A DNA stretch of 64,000 bases from Bolinopsis microptera (taxonomy: Eukaryota > Ctenophora > Tentaculata > Lobata > Bolinopsidae): the NCBI RefSeq assembly GCF_026151205.1, contig NC_087083.1, positions 11,034,944 to 11,098,943 of the forward strand. Direction: 5' to 3'. Positions 31,908-45,700 of the stretch are shown one piece after another. The notes beneath the pieces were generated by a model. It saw only the letters and a program-made list of their open reading frames with translations, was not told where the DNA came from and made no database searches. How positions within the stretch are numbered: position 1 is the stretch's first letter; every line of letters starts with the position of its first letter. A program made the translations under genes and the position numbers.

Positions 31908-32696
31908 CAGGGTGGGCCAAATGTAAGTACCCATTATACGTTGGATCTTATACCTCCGCCGTCTTTTATATTTGAGAGTTGTTGCTTTGCAGATGGCATA
32001 CTGTACCTACTTGTTCGAGGATTCCGTCGCCAAAATTTGAAAATTCAAATATTTTAGACCACACCCATTCAATATTAAAACACCTATATTGTTCTCTCTG
32101 AACAGTGAACATGTTGGACGCCTAATTTTTTCTGAGACGGTAGATTTGAGATATTTACATTTTGCATCTGATCTGAAAAAAATGATGTGATACGGATTAG
32201 AAATGACGAAGTTATCAAGCGATTTGTGTATCTCGTTAGCAAAATTAATAGGGTGATTATGTGACACCGTGACACGACACCTTAATTGGGCAGCCTTAAC
32301 GATTCCCATAATGTTTAACGGGGTAGTTAACGGGGTCACCTTATCACGTGATTAGGTAAGCCAATTATCACCTGATCACATGTAATTAATAAACTCGTTA
32401 TGCTTCGTATCTCGGTCATCTGAGAAGCTATAACTCTAATTTTGTTCAGGACAAACGTAATTCGAATGGCCAAACACAATTGAATAAAATTTAGCTCGAT
32501 CCGACTATCCAAATTATCAAATAAATGCGAAAATGAATCTTCATTTGAAAAAAATGAACACGAATATTTTTCGAGTTGACAAATTCCTCGAACCAGTAGT
32601 GGTACTAAGTTATACCAGAAAGAATTATTTCAATTGGGCACTTAGTGACTGAGCTATAAAGGTCAACGTATGGGTACTGACTGTTAGCCCACCCTA
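31908..32696 (+). mobile_element. Mariner-like MITE, copy 1
   Basis: Terminal inverted repeats CAGGGTGGGCCAA...GTACCCA and the complement of GGGTACTGACTGTTAGCCCA. TA flanks (31,906-31,907 and 32,697-32,698) match the Tc1/mariner target duplication. 789 bp with no transposase. A second copy in opposite orientation lies at 53,097-53,926. Confidence 0.8.
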
Positions 32697-32914
32697 TAAA
32701 ACACATAATATAAAAGACAAGATATAAGAATCTAAAATATGAAAATATTTAGTTGACTCTGTCAAAGATGATTAAAAGTAGCTCAAGCTGCGAAGCTGGA
32801 TTTATTGAACGCACGATGCACATCGATTAAAAGACATGGACATAACTCATAAGTAGTAACTTCTGGACAAATTTTGGAGAGGTCAAGATAAAACATTATT
32901 ATATATATATAATA

Positions 32915-32978
32915 ATATTTTCGAATATTTATTATAAATAAATATATATATTTATTTATAATAAATATTCGAAAATAT
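32915..32978. repeat. Perfect spacerless 64-bp AT palindrome
   Basis: Arms 32,915-32,946 and 32,947-32,978 are exact reverse complements with no central spacer; each arm carries one TTCGAA. Checked base by base. Confidence 0.95.
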
Positions 32979-33674
32979 AGCAACTCGACAAATTTTCAAA
33001 AATAAGGGGTTCAATATGAGTAAGATCACTAAAGTCAGTCGTGAATACTCCCTGAGGGCTGAGGCAAGGATGAAAGAGATTGAGTATAAATGGCTGAGTT
33101 TCCTTCTGCTCTACAGGGTGCATAAAATTAAATAAACTGTACACTTGATTCTTAAAATTCTGGAAGAAAATATATAAGGAGTTGGTACAAATTCTTTTGA
33201 ATAGTATCAGTTATATATGCCTTGGGCTTGAGATAGCTGATACAAAATATCAAGTAGATTGAAGATTTTAGTCATGTATTGGTTTTCATGTAATTGTAAG
33301 GGTTCAAAATTTAAATTCTTTTAAAAAATGGTACAATTCTTGCATGTTTCCTTGTGCGGTTCTGGGACTGTAGCTCAGCCAAAAATCAATATTTTTCTCC
33401 ATGCTTCCATACATGTAAAAGTTATTATTGTAACGGTATATTTTAACCAGACAGAAACAAAGTGTGAAGGGCCTGGACGGAACCCCTCGGTTTCAGTTCC
33501 TTGTTTAACACTGCCGTACAGCAAGGACATTCGCCGAGTTCGCCAAGGATGGGCACATAGCTCACTCCACAAGATGTTCTGTCAAATGTTGCTTATATAC
33601 CGAGGATTTACAGGAAATATTTCCTTGTAGGTTTTAGAGGGTGATCTGTGAAAGTGTGAACAGACAACTATACC
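32979..33674. other. No gene assigned
   Basis: Open frames here (for example 33,328-33,630 plus) are not recognisable. TTATTGTAACGGTATATTTT at 33,425 recurs diverged at 35,141. Confidence 0.4.
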
Positions 33675-34169
33675 TTATTCCCAACTTATAGGAATTAGAA
33701 TTTCATTACTATCCCAACGAGCTACACCAAGCATATGTAGCTCTGACACCCCATGTAAAAAAACTAATTGGTTATTGAGATAATTGATTTTATGTGAGGC
33801 GCTCCGCAATCCAATGCCCAAAAAATGAGCGTTATCTGGCTCGAGAACAATATCTGTCTTAAAACCATAGAAAGCACCGAGATTAATCTTAATATTGATG
33901 GTTTTAGATGTAAAATACATCAAGGAACACAGTAATGAATTCCATTTGCTGCTAACTTTCATAATTAGACCGCCACGGCCCACGCCTATTTTATTATTAG
34001 AAAACGCCCATTTTGCCTGATTTTTGCCCTCAAATGAGTCTGGTGACCCTAAAAACTCACACACTCCTATAAAATACTTTTGATGACCAACCCCATATGA
34101 CCTGATTATGATATTCAGAACAACATATTCGATCTGATCACTTTGAGTGAATACTGATAGTGAAGTTCC
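33675..34169 (-). CDS. Unrecognised open frame, 165 codons
   Basis: Open from just after a TAA (34,172-34,170) to a stop before 33,675, long for AT-rich DNA. The first ATG (34,064) leaves 129 residues. The translation has a balanced composition, with FLGSPDSFEGKNQAKWAFS, LIMKVSSKWNSLLCSLM and LGAFYGFKTDIVLEPDNAHF. No transmembrane segment or known domain is recognised. An AG (CTATCAG) just inside the upper end could be a 3' splice site, so it may be an exon. It lies 2.4 kb beyond the GPCR stop on the same strand. Chance is not excluded. Confidence 0.3.
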   Translation of the reverse strand, partial: GTSLSVFTQSDQIEYVVLNIIIRSYGVGHQKYFIGVCEFLGSPDSFEGKNQAKWAFSNNKIGVGRGGLIMKVSSKWNSLLCSLMYFTSKTINIKINLGAFYGFKTDIVLEPDNAHFLGIGLRSASHKINYLNNQLVFLHGVSELHMLGVARWDSNEILIPISWE

Positions 34170-36595
34170 TTAGAACCGAAGAAATTCGCGTTATAGCGCT
34201 TCGGTTGCTGTCCTATAAGCAGTCTCCAACCAACCAGGACATTGATTGACTGACGATATCACTGATTAAGTGCTGGATCACGTAATCTTAAAGTTAAAAG
34301 GGTCATAACTCGGTTAAATTGTGAACAACTAACTTGAAATTTTGGGAAAGCACTTCAATTATCTAACCAAATGTGTCTAGAAACTTTGAAGTTCCTAGCT
34401 AAAGGGGTTATCACTTTATGGTGACAATACTAATAGTTAAAAAGAGGGAGTGGCGTGCCACAGCCACTGTAATTAATTAAATTTAACGGAACTTTCAGGA
34501 AATCTAAGTTTGACCCATAATGTCCAAAGATTCCCTGAAAGGAACTGTTTTGGATTATGTTTGTTGGAAGAAAAAAACAATATGTGCTATTTTCCAAGCT
34601 ATAACAATACCATGATTATAAACGATATATTCGGGCCATAGCAGCAACTAACACCAAAAAATCTTGAAGAAATATTGGCAAAACTTACCTTTAAGCTTTT
34701 ATTTACCCCTTGTGCAGCTTCGAGATAAACGCGCCACAATTTTAAAGTTTGTTTTAAATTGCATTACGCGTTTATAGACATGCATTTTATTATAAACTGA
34801 TCGCAAATTTATGTTTGTCGAGACGAATTCGTCACTGAATTTTATCATTCATGGATACTTTAAATCATTTAGACTTAGTTCAGCGGAACTAGTTAAATAA
34901 CTGTAACACTATATACCGTTTATAATTATATAACCATATAAAATTATGAGTTATTCTGGAGGGGTCTTCGTGAAACATATTAAGCATCGTGTTTATCGTC
35001 TTCGGATGAGTTATACTATCAAATTCGTTGGGTGAGCACGTGTTCCGCCACCAAAAATCGTTATTGAATACGATATTAAAGAGACATTTTAGCAAAAGAA
35101 AAACCAGCTTTATTTGCTTACTGGTAAGATATTAAAGTCATTATTGTAACTGTATATTATAACCAGACAGACACAAATTGTGAAGACATCTGTGCCTGAC
35201 ATCTGTAAAATCTTATATAGATTTGTCGGAGATTTAATTTGTCGGAGATTTAGATAAAGCAATAAATACTGTTTATGTTAAATTCCCAGAATTTGAAATA
35301 TAAGACAAATACGTAATGTCTAATATAATAACCACAAAATAGCAAAGGCTAGCATGCCGTCATTTGTTAGGTTGAACATACAAAAATTCTGTTGGATGAA
35401 CTTGTTGTGAATTGAATTATTAATCAATTATAAATCAATTGCAGTGCTGGCATGAATAATTTAAACACCAAATTCCTTAAAATACACTGAAGCTTAAGTC
35501 AACAGTTAAAATCTGAATTGTTCATTTTATTTTATTTATATTGACGTTGATGCAACAAAAACCCAAAAACAACAGCTGCTGAAAATTAAATCATCGGCAT
35601 TGTTATGTGTTAATTTATCGTCGATATAGCGATAAAAATAAAATTTGTTTACGCTGTACGTAAACGCCAAAGAAATATAAAAATGAACGTATGTGTAAAA
35701 ACAACATTTTTGTTTCCGTTCACGAGATTTTGAATTATTTTTTTAGTTTTCAATTTATTACAATCACGATTACACAAAACCAAAATATCTGCAATGAGAC
35801 AACAACAATCAACATGATGTATGAAGGTTAGGAAAATATAAATGAAACTCAACACTACCATACTGCAGCTGGAGTGAAATGAATTTATGCCAAACGTTTT
35901 TAACATTAGATTTGGATATTGCTTATAATGTGTTCGACAACATTTATACTTTTATAAAACGTTTATGGGCATTAATTTGTGGCGATTATACAAATTATTG
36001 GTGCATTTATGTTTTTGAATATCGATTATAAAAAACTTCTTAAGAATCACTCATGAGCGATTTTTAGGGTTTATATATTTATAAACGGTATTTTTTTAAA
36101 AAGCGCCTTTAGCCTTAGGAGGCAGCAATTTCCCGAATTTTAGGTTTTTTAATAATGCAATACGTCTGATTTGTGTATTATCTTGTCCATAATGAATGTT
36201 GGGCTGCAAAAAGCTGTAGGGAGGATAAAAAGGTTTGACCTTTTTTCTTTAAGGGGGCGGGAAAAAATGCAATGAGGCGGCAACTGCAAGTTTTACCGCT
36301 GTGCTCCAGCCTCAACAATTATAGTAATGTATTAAGTTTGATGCACGAGTTTTTCATGTCATGTAGTGTTCCATGTTCATTTTATACTGCACCTGCCAAA
36401 GACTGGGTTCATGGGTGCTATATATGCATGCCACACTCAAAATCAAATTAGGGCCTTTGTCTTGAAGGAAAGTATCTTAGCACAAATAGATCATATAAGT
36501 GAACGCTGGACCATAATTTCGTACTTTAAAAAAGGGAATGTGGCAGGTATATGTTTTTAAAAAACATATTATTGCTGAGAATTGCTTAAACTTTT
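34170..36595. other. No gene seen
   Basis: AT-rich, with no coding region I can support. It lies downstream of the GPCR stop; polyadenylation sites could be here but none is clear. Confidence 0.45.
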
Positions 36596-36747
36596 TTAAG
36601 CATGATTAGCTCTATAATTCCGTTGTTCCTCCTTCTTCATATTCCCACCCTTTTTGTTTCTCATCAGTGATATAATGAAGATAAGAGGGTTTATTGATGC
36701 GTTCACCAAGATTGTTGTATAGCTGGCGGTGATCAGTAGGGAGAAAT
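36596..36747 (-). CDS. GPCR exon 6 (TM7, tail, stop)
   Basis: Acceptor ATGTTTTGCAG|AT. Reads FSLLITASYTTILVNASINP then LIFIISLMRNKKGGNMKKEE, stop TAA at 36,598-36,596. NPLIF matches the NPxxY/F motif at the end of TM7, followed by a short basic cytoplasmic tail. It needs a phase-1 donor upstream, which exon 5 does not show. Confidence 0.75.
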
Positions 36748-39700
36748 CTGCAAAACATTAGATGATGAGTCTTTATCAAACAGTTTGAATTCTAAATAGC
36801 TTTCAATTAATGATCGCTATATTTATAAAGGGTTTTAACTTTTACAAGCAGTTTTATTAAATATTTTGATGATAGTTGGTGACGAAGTGAAAATCTCCAC
36901 TCAGTGTTTCAAAACAAATTAGTTGTCGAAATCATCAAAATATATGATCGACCCACTCATAAGAGCGAAAAAAAGACCAAAGTTTTATTAAATGTATCAT
37001 TTAAGGGGACATACATCAAAACCTTTTTTGCCAAGACCCGGGATTTGACTTCATATTATGAAAGTATAGATTACAACTGTAAGATTTGAGGCATTGAAAA
37101 TATTTTTTGAGAGTACGCACATTCGAAAAAAAATTATTTTCTTTTTCGAAAGTTTTGGAAATTTTGAGAAGTCTGTCAATACCGATATTTCAGTCATTTT
37201 AAACGTTTTTTTGGCTGATTTTTTTACTGAACATTATTTACAATCCTTAAAAGAAGCCCTTCAAAGGATTTTATAATCAAACAATAGATGACGAATTTAT
37301 AATTATAGACAAAACAAGGTCGTTTTTTTTCCTTTGGTTTTCCGCAAATAAGTCACGTTCTGAATATCCTAAAAGATTCTAGTTTAAACTTTAAAGCAGT
37401 GTGTTTAGAAAACAAAGAAGGATCGGCTATTCAGAACGATCGCATTTCTCGATGAAAGTGTAATAGATGCTTTTTATTCGGAAAATTCTACACTAGCTAC
37501 CATAAAGCTAAATGGAAGATGAACAATGGGGCGCATGTACCAGTGACCACTCTTATGAGTACAGCTCCGAAAAAGCTGCTCATTCAAAACATCAGTTGCA
37601 ACTGTTTAAAGTCAGGTTGTGGCAATACTTGTTCATGCAGAAAAGCAGGAATACATAGTGGATCAACCTGCCTCAAATGTCAGAACAATTGCACCAATGT
37701 GCCAGCTGAGGACTCATAAGACTCTTATCTAGCATATATGGTTACATGATAAAGTACTGCTTCGATTTACCGATTAATTTAATGAAAAGTTGTTAATTAT
37801 TCGTGTCATGTAATTTTAAAATATTTTGATCGAAAATAATTTTTATAATCTTTGAATATTTGTCAAATAATTGATTAACTAATTAATTAATTATCTAATC
37901 CAATGGTTGTCGAATAAAAAGTTGTTCTCTTTCATGTTTTGAACACATTGGTTCAATCTAGATTTTTCTACAACATTCAGAAGTCGTTTTATTAGCGGAG
38001 ATTCAATGTGGTAAAAAGTGGTAAATAGTGGTTATTCTTTACAAATTTCGAAAAGTCCAAAATATTGCAAGTGAAAATTTTCAAAAGCTTTATAAAAATT
38101 AGTTCATTATACGTGTAATGTAATTGTGAACATTTTTTATCAAAATATATTTTTGAAATATTTTAAAATATATTAATTATTTAATTAATTAATTAAATAA
38201 TTTATTTTTGAAAAATTTGTTACAGAAAAAGTTTTTCTTTTTTGTTTTCTAAACACACTGCTTTAAACTAGAATCTTCTAGGATATTCAAAACGTGACTT
38301 ATTTGCGGAAAACCAAAGTGGTAAAAAGGTGGTAATTGTGGATTTTGCTCTAGTCAGAAATTTTGGGAATTCTCTGGAATGATTCCTGGGACCTGTCCTG
38401 ACCATTTCCCGTTAAAATCGCTTAGTTGCGAATTTTGTCCGACAAAGGCTTAAACTAGGACGTATTTGACTGTACGCGTACTCTCAAAAAAAATTTTGTA
38501 CCGTCAAGGAAGATGAAATGTGAGTGGAAAGAGTGATGGGTAAACACCATTAGCGCGGATTCCAATGCAGTTAGTGTTACATACAATTCTTGAGAAAAGC
38601 ACGCCCCCGTTATTTGGTCCCTAATAATTGAGGGTTCTAAAGGGAATTGAGTTTGAGACAATCACCGTGGTCAACATCCACTGCGAAGCCTTAATTTACC
38701 ATTATGTTTAATAGTATTTGACTCCCAAATTAAAGTTATAAAAATAAATCTAGAACCCTTATAATGCTGTTATAGTTATTTGAGGTATTAAACCCAATAT
38801 TTAAACTTTGATCTGTCTATAAAAAATATAAACAAGTGGAAGAACCGTTATGCGTTCTAACTCTAAATTCTAACATTCTTTGAGTCTGGCGAGTGGCGAA
38901 TATCAATTAATACTTTGAGTCCGGTAAATAAATACTTAAAGTCTGGCTATAAAAGCACAAAGTCTGGTAAATTAATACTTCAATGGTGTTTGGCCGTATT
39001 TCCAACCGGTCCTTGTAAAATGAGCAAACAATTCCAAAGGTGAATGACCGGAAAATATGCGTAATTGCGAAAAAAATTTAAATTCTTTTCAACCGTATTC
39101 TCTTTGAGCATGAATGCATTAATTTATTAAAATCACTATCAAACCAAAATTGATAACAATTTCGTTTTGCCAAAATATATAAAATTGCGAGGAGAAAAAT
39201 AAATCGTAAACATTGGTAAAACTAAAAGTTTAGTCTTGACACTCAAAACTTACGAATTTCAGAACAAAATTTTTGAGATTCTTTACCTTTCATTTCAATT
39301 TCTTTAAAGAAGAGAATGTCGAATGTAACCGTCATCTGAGGTTGAAATTATGCTTAGAATTGAGCAGAAATCCTGTACATACCTTAATTTAAATTCAGAA
39401 TTGAACAAATTTCATCTCACAACAGAGAAGACCACGAGCCTGAAAATAAAGTTAAATATAATAACCTCCTGATCAAGGTAGTGATACCGCACATATTTGC
39501 ACAAAATCTCAATCATGATAAGCCAGTAAGGTAGATAACAAAGCAAAAAGGCGGTCATCACGGTTAGGGTTGCGTAGGTTGCTTGGGTTAACCATTTTGA
39601 CCTTCTCATGACGTCAGTTTTTTCCTGACGACTCTGATGGATGATCCGTCCCCAGTTATAGTGGTCTCCCTGTTTTAAAATTTTTTTAATTTGAAAATTC

Positions 39701-42700
39701 AATTAATAATTTAATTAGTTATTATAAAAATGACGGTATAGAATTAGATGTAATAATATTATAGTTATAGTATAACTTATACTATAAGATTATTATATCG
39801 AGGCTTAAAATCATTCAATGTTACTTTAGTCATATTTGTTGAATCATTGTAAGAGTTCCACGCACAGTCCCTTTTACATGATATTGATACATAGAATTAC
39901 TTACCCTTGCACGCTTGCAGAGGTTAAAGTCAACACTTCGCATGACTTAGTGTTAATTTTATCTTTGTTTCCCAACGGTTGGGCAGACTTTAAATGTTTC
40001 TTTAAAACCCTGTTCCAGCCCTGGATGATACAGTTTCCTCGTAATACGACAGAATTTTCATTGTTTGGTCTTTCAGCTATATTATAACAGTTAGCGAAAC
40101 TTACTTTTAGTACTTTGATACTATTTAATCTGCAAATAATTTTCATTTCTACTGAAAAATCAATTTGTACCTTCTTAGAATGATCTCGTTTATGTCTAAG
40201 TTTAATCATCTCCACTACTATAGCAAAGTATAGCGCCAGAATCAGAGCACCGGGTATCATCAGAGGTATAATTACCATAAACACGTGGCCCCAGACAATT
40301 AACTTTCCGTCCGGTAGTAGCTGAGATGATAGGAAAGTATAGTGATTGAAAACAAAAAGTAAAAAAAGTAAAAACTTTTTTGTTTGGAAGTTTCCAAAAG
40401 ATTTAGAACATTATATTTTGTCAAGAATTTCTCATTTGATTGATCTCTGATTGGATTTCAATAGGAGTGGCCAAGAGTAGTGACACTAAAAACAAACTCT
40501 ATGATATTTGGGTTATGAATAAAACTAGAGTTAATTGGAACAAATATGTTGATTACAAACGAGTGTTTGATGCTATTAGAAGTAAAGAAAAATTTGAGTA
40601 TTTTGATAAATGTTTTAAAGCAAATCAACATGATTTGAAAAAGACTTGGAAACTGATAAACGGTTTGCTAGGTAGGAAGAGATCAAACAGATTACTAGTT
40701 TTTCCTAATCAAGATGCAGCGCATAATTTTAATTATTATTTTGTTAATATTGCTAATGATCTTTTACTAAAAACGTATGGTGAAAATGCTAACGCGGATT
40801 TAACAGATTTTAATAAATATATGCCTGAGAGGAACATAAGCGAGCTATCGGATATTAATTTTTCAAGTGAAGAAATAAATAATATTATAAGTAAGCTTAA
40901 TAATAGCAAGGGTACGTATTATTCTCCTAGGGTCCTCAAACTTTTAGCTACCACTATAAGTCCTTTACTGGCTGATATTTTTAATAAATGTGCAAATGAA
41001 GGTTATTTTCCGAAAGAATTAAAAGCAGCAAAAATAATTCCTTTGTATAAGAATAAAGGATCTATTTCTGATATAAGCAATTATCGTCCTATTTCAATGT
41101 TACCTGTTTTTGCTAAGATTTTCGAGAAGTTAATACATAAAAACGTATCTGATTTCTTTAATAAGCACAATCTTTTCTGTGATAATCAGTTTGGTTTCCG
41201 CAGTAAGCACTCAACCTTTCATGCACTTGTTTCAGCAGTAGAAAATCTTCATGATGCTATCGATAATAAGAATTTTACATTAGGTATATTTATAGATTTT
41301 TCCAAAGCTTTCGATACAGTGCGGCATAATATTTTGTTAGAAAAGCTGGAGAACTATGGTATTCGAGGAAATGTCATTAAATTATTAAACAGTTATTTAT
41401 CAGATCGGGTTCAGTATGTTAGCTATGGGGGATTCGAAAGTTGTCTCTTAAAAATAACCTGTGGTATTCCACAGGGGTCAGTGTTAGGCCCCCTGCTCTT
41501 CATTATTTTTATCAATGATTTGGCAAATATTTGTGAGTTAGCTAAATTTATCCTCTTTGCGGATGATTTAAACCTTTTTCTTCAAAATAAAGACCGAAAT
41601 TTACTTTACAAAAATGCTAATGAGGTATTATCAAAGATTCACGAATATTGCTGCTTAAATAGGTTAATCATTAATTTTGAAAAATGCTGTTTTATGGAAT
41701 TCGGAAATAGTAAAGTTCCTAAGAATCAAAAGTTTGTTGGAATACTTAACAACCAGTTTAATCAAGTGAATAAGTGTAAATTTTTGGGAGTCATTATTAA
41801 TTCTAATTTAACGTGGAATGATCATATTACCAATGTAATAACGCAAGTTTCAAAATCTTGCGGATCACTCTACTCAATAAGTTCTATAGTACCAGCCAAA
41901 GTGTTAAGACAAGTATATATTTCACTTGTTCAACCATATTTAATGTATTGTATACCACTGTGGGGTGCTGTTTTTCACCATCCTTTGCTGCAAAAACTGT
42001 TTGTGTTGCAGAAAAAATGTATTCGTATTGTGAGTAGAAAAACAATAAAGATTGATCACAAGTTTCAAAATACTAAACCAATGTTCTTTCGTTTGAAATT
42101 ATTAACCTTGTTTAACTTATTTACATACTTTACTGGATGTATTGCAATGAGGCTACTTAAAGAACAAATTCCTATTGATGTTTATCGCCGGTTTAGCAAG
42201 TCAAGTAGATCATGCAGACTGCTATATCCTAAATTCTCAATGTCTAAGACCAAGAATAGTAATTTTGTTTTTAATGCATCCAAAATTTTAAATTATCTCC
42301 TCGATCATGATGTACCGTATCATATTTTGTCAATTTCACTATTTAAAAAGAGATTTAAGAACCATTTGCTTCATATACAAAACCTAGGGCTAAATGGGGA
42401 TCATGGATGGCTACCATGTAATCACGATATCTTCTCGAATGTATCAATTTCATAAAATAAGTTAATTTCAACTAGGGAAATATAAATTGAAGTTAATGTT
42501 TTGGGGACGTTTGTGTGTTTTTTGTGTGCATTTTATTGTGAGTATTTAAAACAAGATAGGGACTATAATTGTAACGGTTTAAGTGTATACGTCTTTATTA
42601 ATGTTGCCTCCGATTTCACTACACTGACAACATTCACTTTTTATTTTTTGTGTTATTTTTTACTTGAGATCTCATATCATAAAATTTTACCATCGCGATA

Positions 42701-45700
42701 CGGGTATTAATTTACCTCCCAGCGGTGAGACACCGCTTCCCTCCATCGCCATGTTTGAAGCTCTCCCATAATCTGTTCTACTTCAGAGGGAAGTGACTTA
42801 TTTTATATTTTAAAATTGTTATTATTCCAGTATATAACAAATAAATTTTCTAATCGTGTAAAAAAAAATCGTGTATTTATTTCAATCAAATTATAGAAGC
42901 TGTATTGCACAAAATTATGACATAATGTTAAAATTGCTAAATTCGTAAACAGTTCATTTTAACAGTTTTAAATTATAAAACCTTTTAAATTAAAATGAAC
43001 TTTTAGTCCTGTAATACTTTTTACTCTATTTTATGAACGATAGCGAACCTCGGTAAACGGTATTTAGTTTGATAATTGTACAAGGACTGGATTCAATTTC
43101 AACGTACGCGTAATGCAAATGTAGTGAATGCCACCTGCTCTAAGCTTCTAAGTCTATATACCTTATCGGACCTTATTTGGACGGACATTACTTGAACGCT
43201 GGAGGCCCTAGCGTTCATCTTAATGTCCGTTCAAATAAAGTCCGTTCAATTAATGTCCGTCCAAGTTAAAGTCCGTTGAAATTTTTTCAAAAATTTTTTC
43301 ATTTCGAACTTTTTGTCCAGAATATGACAACTTTGAGAACTTTATTGTGCCGTAAGTTAACGATGGAAAGGTTCTCCTTGGTCTGCCGGAGGCACAGAAA
43401 ACTCTACTAGTATATGATATTTTCAAGGGTCACTTGGCGGAAAAAAGTCAACGAAATTATGGCACTCAACAACATAGTTCATGAACTAGTCCCCGCCAAC
43501 ATGACAAACTTGTTCCAGCCTCTAGATATTACGGTAAATCGTGTTTCCAAGGACATTGTCCGACGTTGTTATAGTTCATATAACTCGGGGGCGGTCATGA
43601 AACAGTGCTAGGAAAGCTCCACGTGATGTTAAGGTTAACCTAAGTTGTCTAAGATAAAACCACTTCACGCCGAATGGCTTGTAAAAGTTAACACTGAAAT
43701 GCAGGACCGGGGTAGTTTGATAAAAAAGGTTTCCATATAAAGCTAGAAATCACTGATGCTTTAAGCATGGACTATTTCATGCACGAAAACCCATTTGATG
43801 AAGATGATATGTGATATTAGACACTGATCATGTACAGATATTTTAACATTTTTACTGCTCAATGACTGCTTTTCTTACTTACTGTATAACCCGGCGCGAG
43901 CTCTTCACTCAGGAAGCGCAAACACGTCAATATAAAAAGTTTCGCGCCCTACAAACTTCGGTAGACCTTAATGCTCGTTACACGTGGTTCACTGCGCGTG
44001 CAGTGTCTTCAGTGTCATACAACATAAATCGGATTAGAAGTGAAAGCTATTTGTACAGGGATTTTCTTATCGCGATAAGAAGTTAATTTGCAACTGAACT
44101 CTCGTTTGCAACTGAACTCTCATCATTCACATCATACTGCACGCGCAGTGTGTACTGTATAATACAAAATCAAACATGTATAACTATTGTCAATATTCAT
44201 TATGCATTTAATCTTTAATTTTTGATGGAAATTATGATGTATAATTGCTGTTTTCCATACGAGTTAGTATGCCATGTAATATACAAAATAACACATAACA
44301 CATAATTATAACTAATACGCGACTCAAATTTAAAACTCGTTGTAAAACAATGTTTGTAGGCATATCACTATTTGTTCCGTATTGAAGTTGATTCATTTGG
44401 TTGCTTTTATTTTTCATTTTAGACATAACTACCTGTTGTATTGTAAATTACTAATCGAAAAGACTGTTTATGAATTTCTTATTTAATTATAACCTTCAAC
44501 TTTGTAATTTTAAGGCGCGCGTCTTTATACATTATATGTGATCATGATATGTTTGATGTTGTAAGTTTTAGTTATTGATAATATAATATTTATTGAAGCT
44601 CAAAATGTTGATAGAAATAATAATATCACAAGTAAATTTCAAAAATCTATCTGCAATCACAAAGTTTTACTATACTACTAGACTAAGTCAGTACACAGTA
44701 GCCCAAAATCATAATATGTAAGGTACATTTATATTTAAATATCTAAGGACATTTCCATACATTTTTTGATAAAAATTATTACTTCATGTTGTTCATAACG
44801 TTTTTTGTCTAAGAAGAACATCCTTTTGTAATTTTGTTTTCCATTATTCATTTTAAAAATAATTTATTTTTGATTGTTAGAGCACGCACTACGCCGCGCG
44901 TTTATAAATTTATATTGCGAGAAAGATTTAGCCAAAATATTCGTTGCGCGTATATGATGGCTGCTCACACGTTTCACTGCACACTGCTAATTTTCGACCT
45001 GTGATCGTTTGTCGACTACCAGCATTGTTTTTTACAGCTTGGATTTTGGTTAACACCACCGAACTTAGTTTAATTGTTGGTTCTTTGTGCATTTTATTGA
45101 CATGACGAAATAGTTTAATTATTGGGTAATTCGTCGACTCTGCCTTTGTGATGGCTTGCAACTGAATGCCTGATACTTATTTCTAACCTGGTATAAATTA
45201 GTAATAGTGTAGCACATGTTCTCAGATTTTAAATGACATTGTACTACAGTTCTTAAGTTTAGCAAAGAATCAAAGTCTGCACACTCTAAATTCTCTTATT
45301 TACTTTCTTTTGCTTTTGTTGGGTTTAGCGCACTGCAACAGGTTCATCAACTATCTTGACCACCCATGGCTCCGATGTTACAGGATCCTTTCACCAATCC
45401 AGGATGTATTAGTGCCTGATTTTATGTAAAATTGAGCTCTGCAATTGGCGGATCGAATAGGTGTCGAGTATCACGAATATTCCTATTTTTCTTATCATGC
45501 AATGACAAATGTTTGCACATACACATTTTCTTACAGCATCTTTTATTCCAAAGTTGTACCTAATGGCTAGGGCGTCATTGAATTCTTGCTTGTTGAGACA
45601 GAATCCAAATGATTTGATTTATTCCCTATAATTCTGAATTACATATTTTGATTTAATCATCACCCCAAGAAGAAGACATGTTTATGTATCCAGAATTTGC

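Larger units (their letters stand above)
40435..42860 (+). mobile_element. 5'-truncated LINE in GPCR intron 3
   Basis: Begins within the region before the RT domain, directly after genomic DNA next to exon 4. It contains the RT ORF and about 400 bp of 3' UTR, ending near an A run at 42,860-42,868 (TAATCGTGTAAAAAAAA). The 3' UTR has a 7-bp stem with 3-nt loop (AGCGGTG-AGA-CACCGCT, 42,721-42,737). Orientation is antisense to the receptor gene. Confidence 0.85.

Noticed and set aside
31908-32696. Rolling-circle (Helitron) element
   Set aside because: It has inverted termini and TA duplications, which fit mariner-like MITEs instead.
39412-39465. Continuation of GPCR exon 5 as the true C-terminus
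   Set aside because: The extra residues give no NPxxY; a clear TM7 exon with NPLIF exists at 36,747-36,596.
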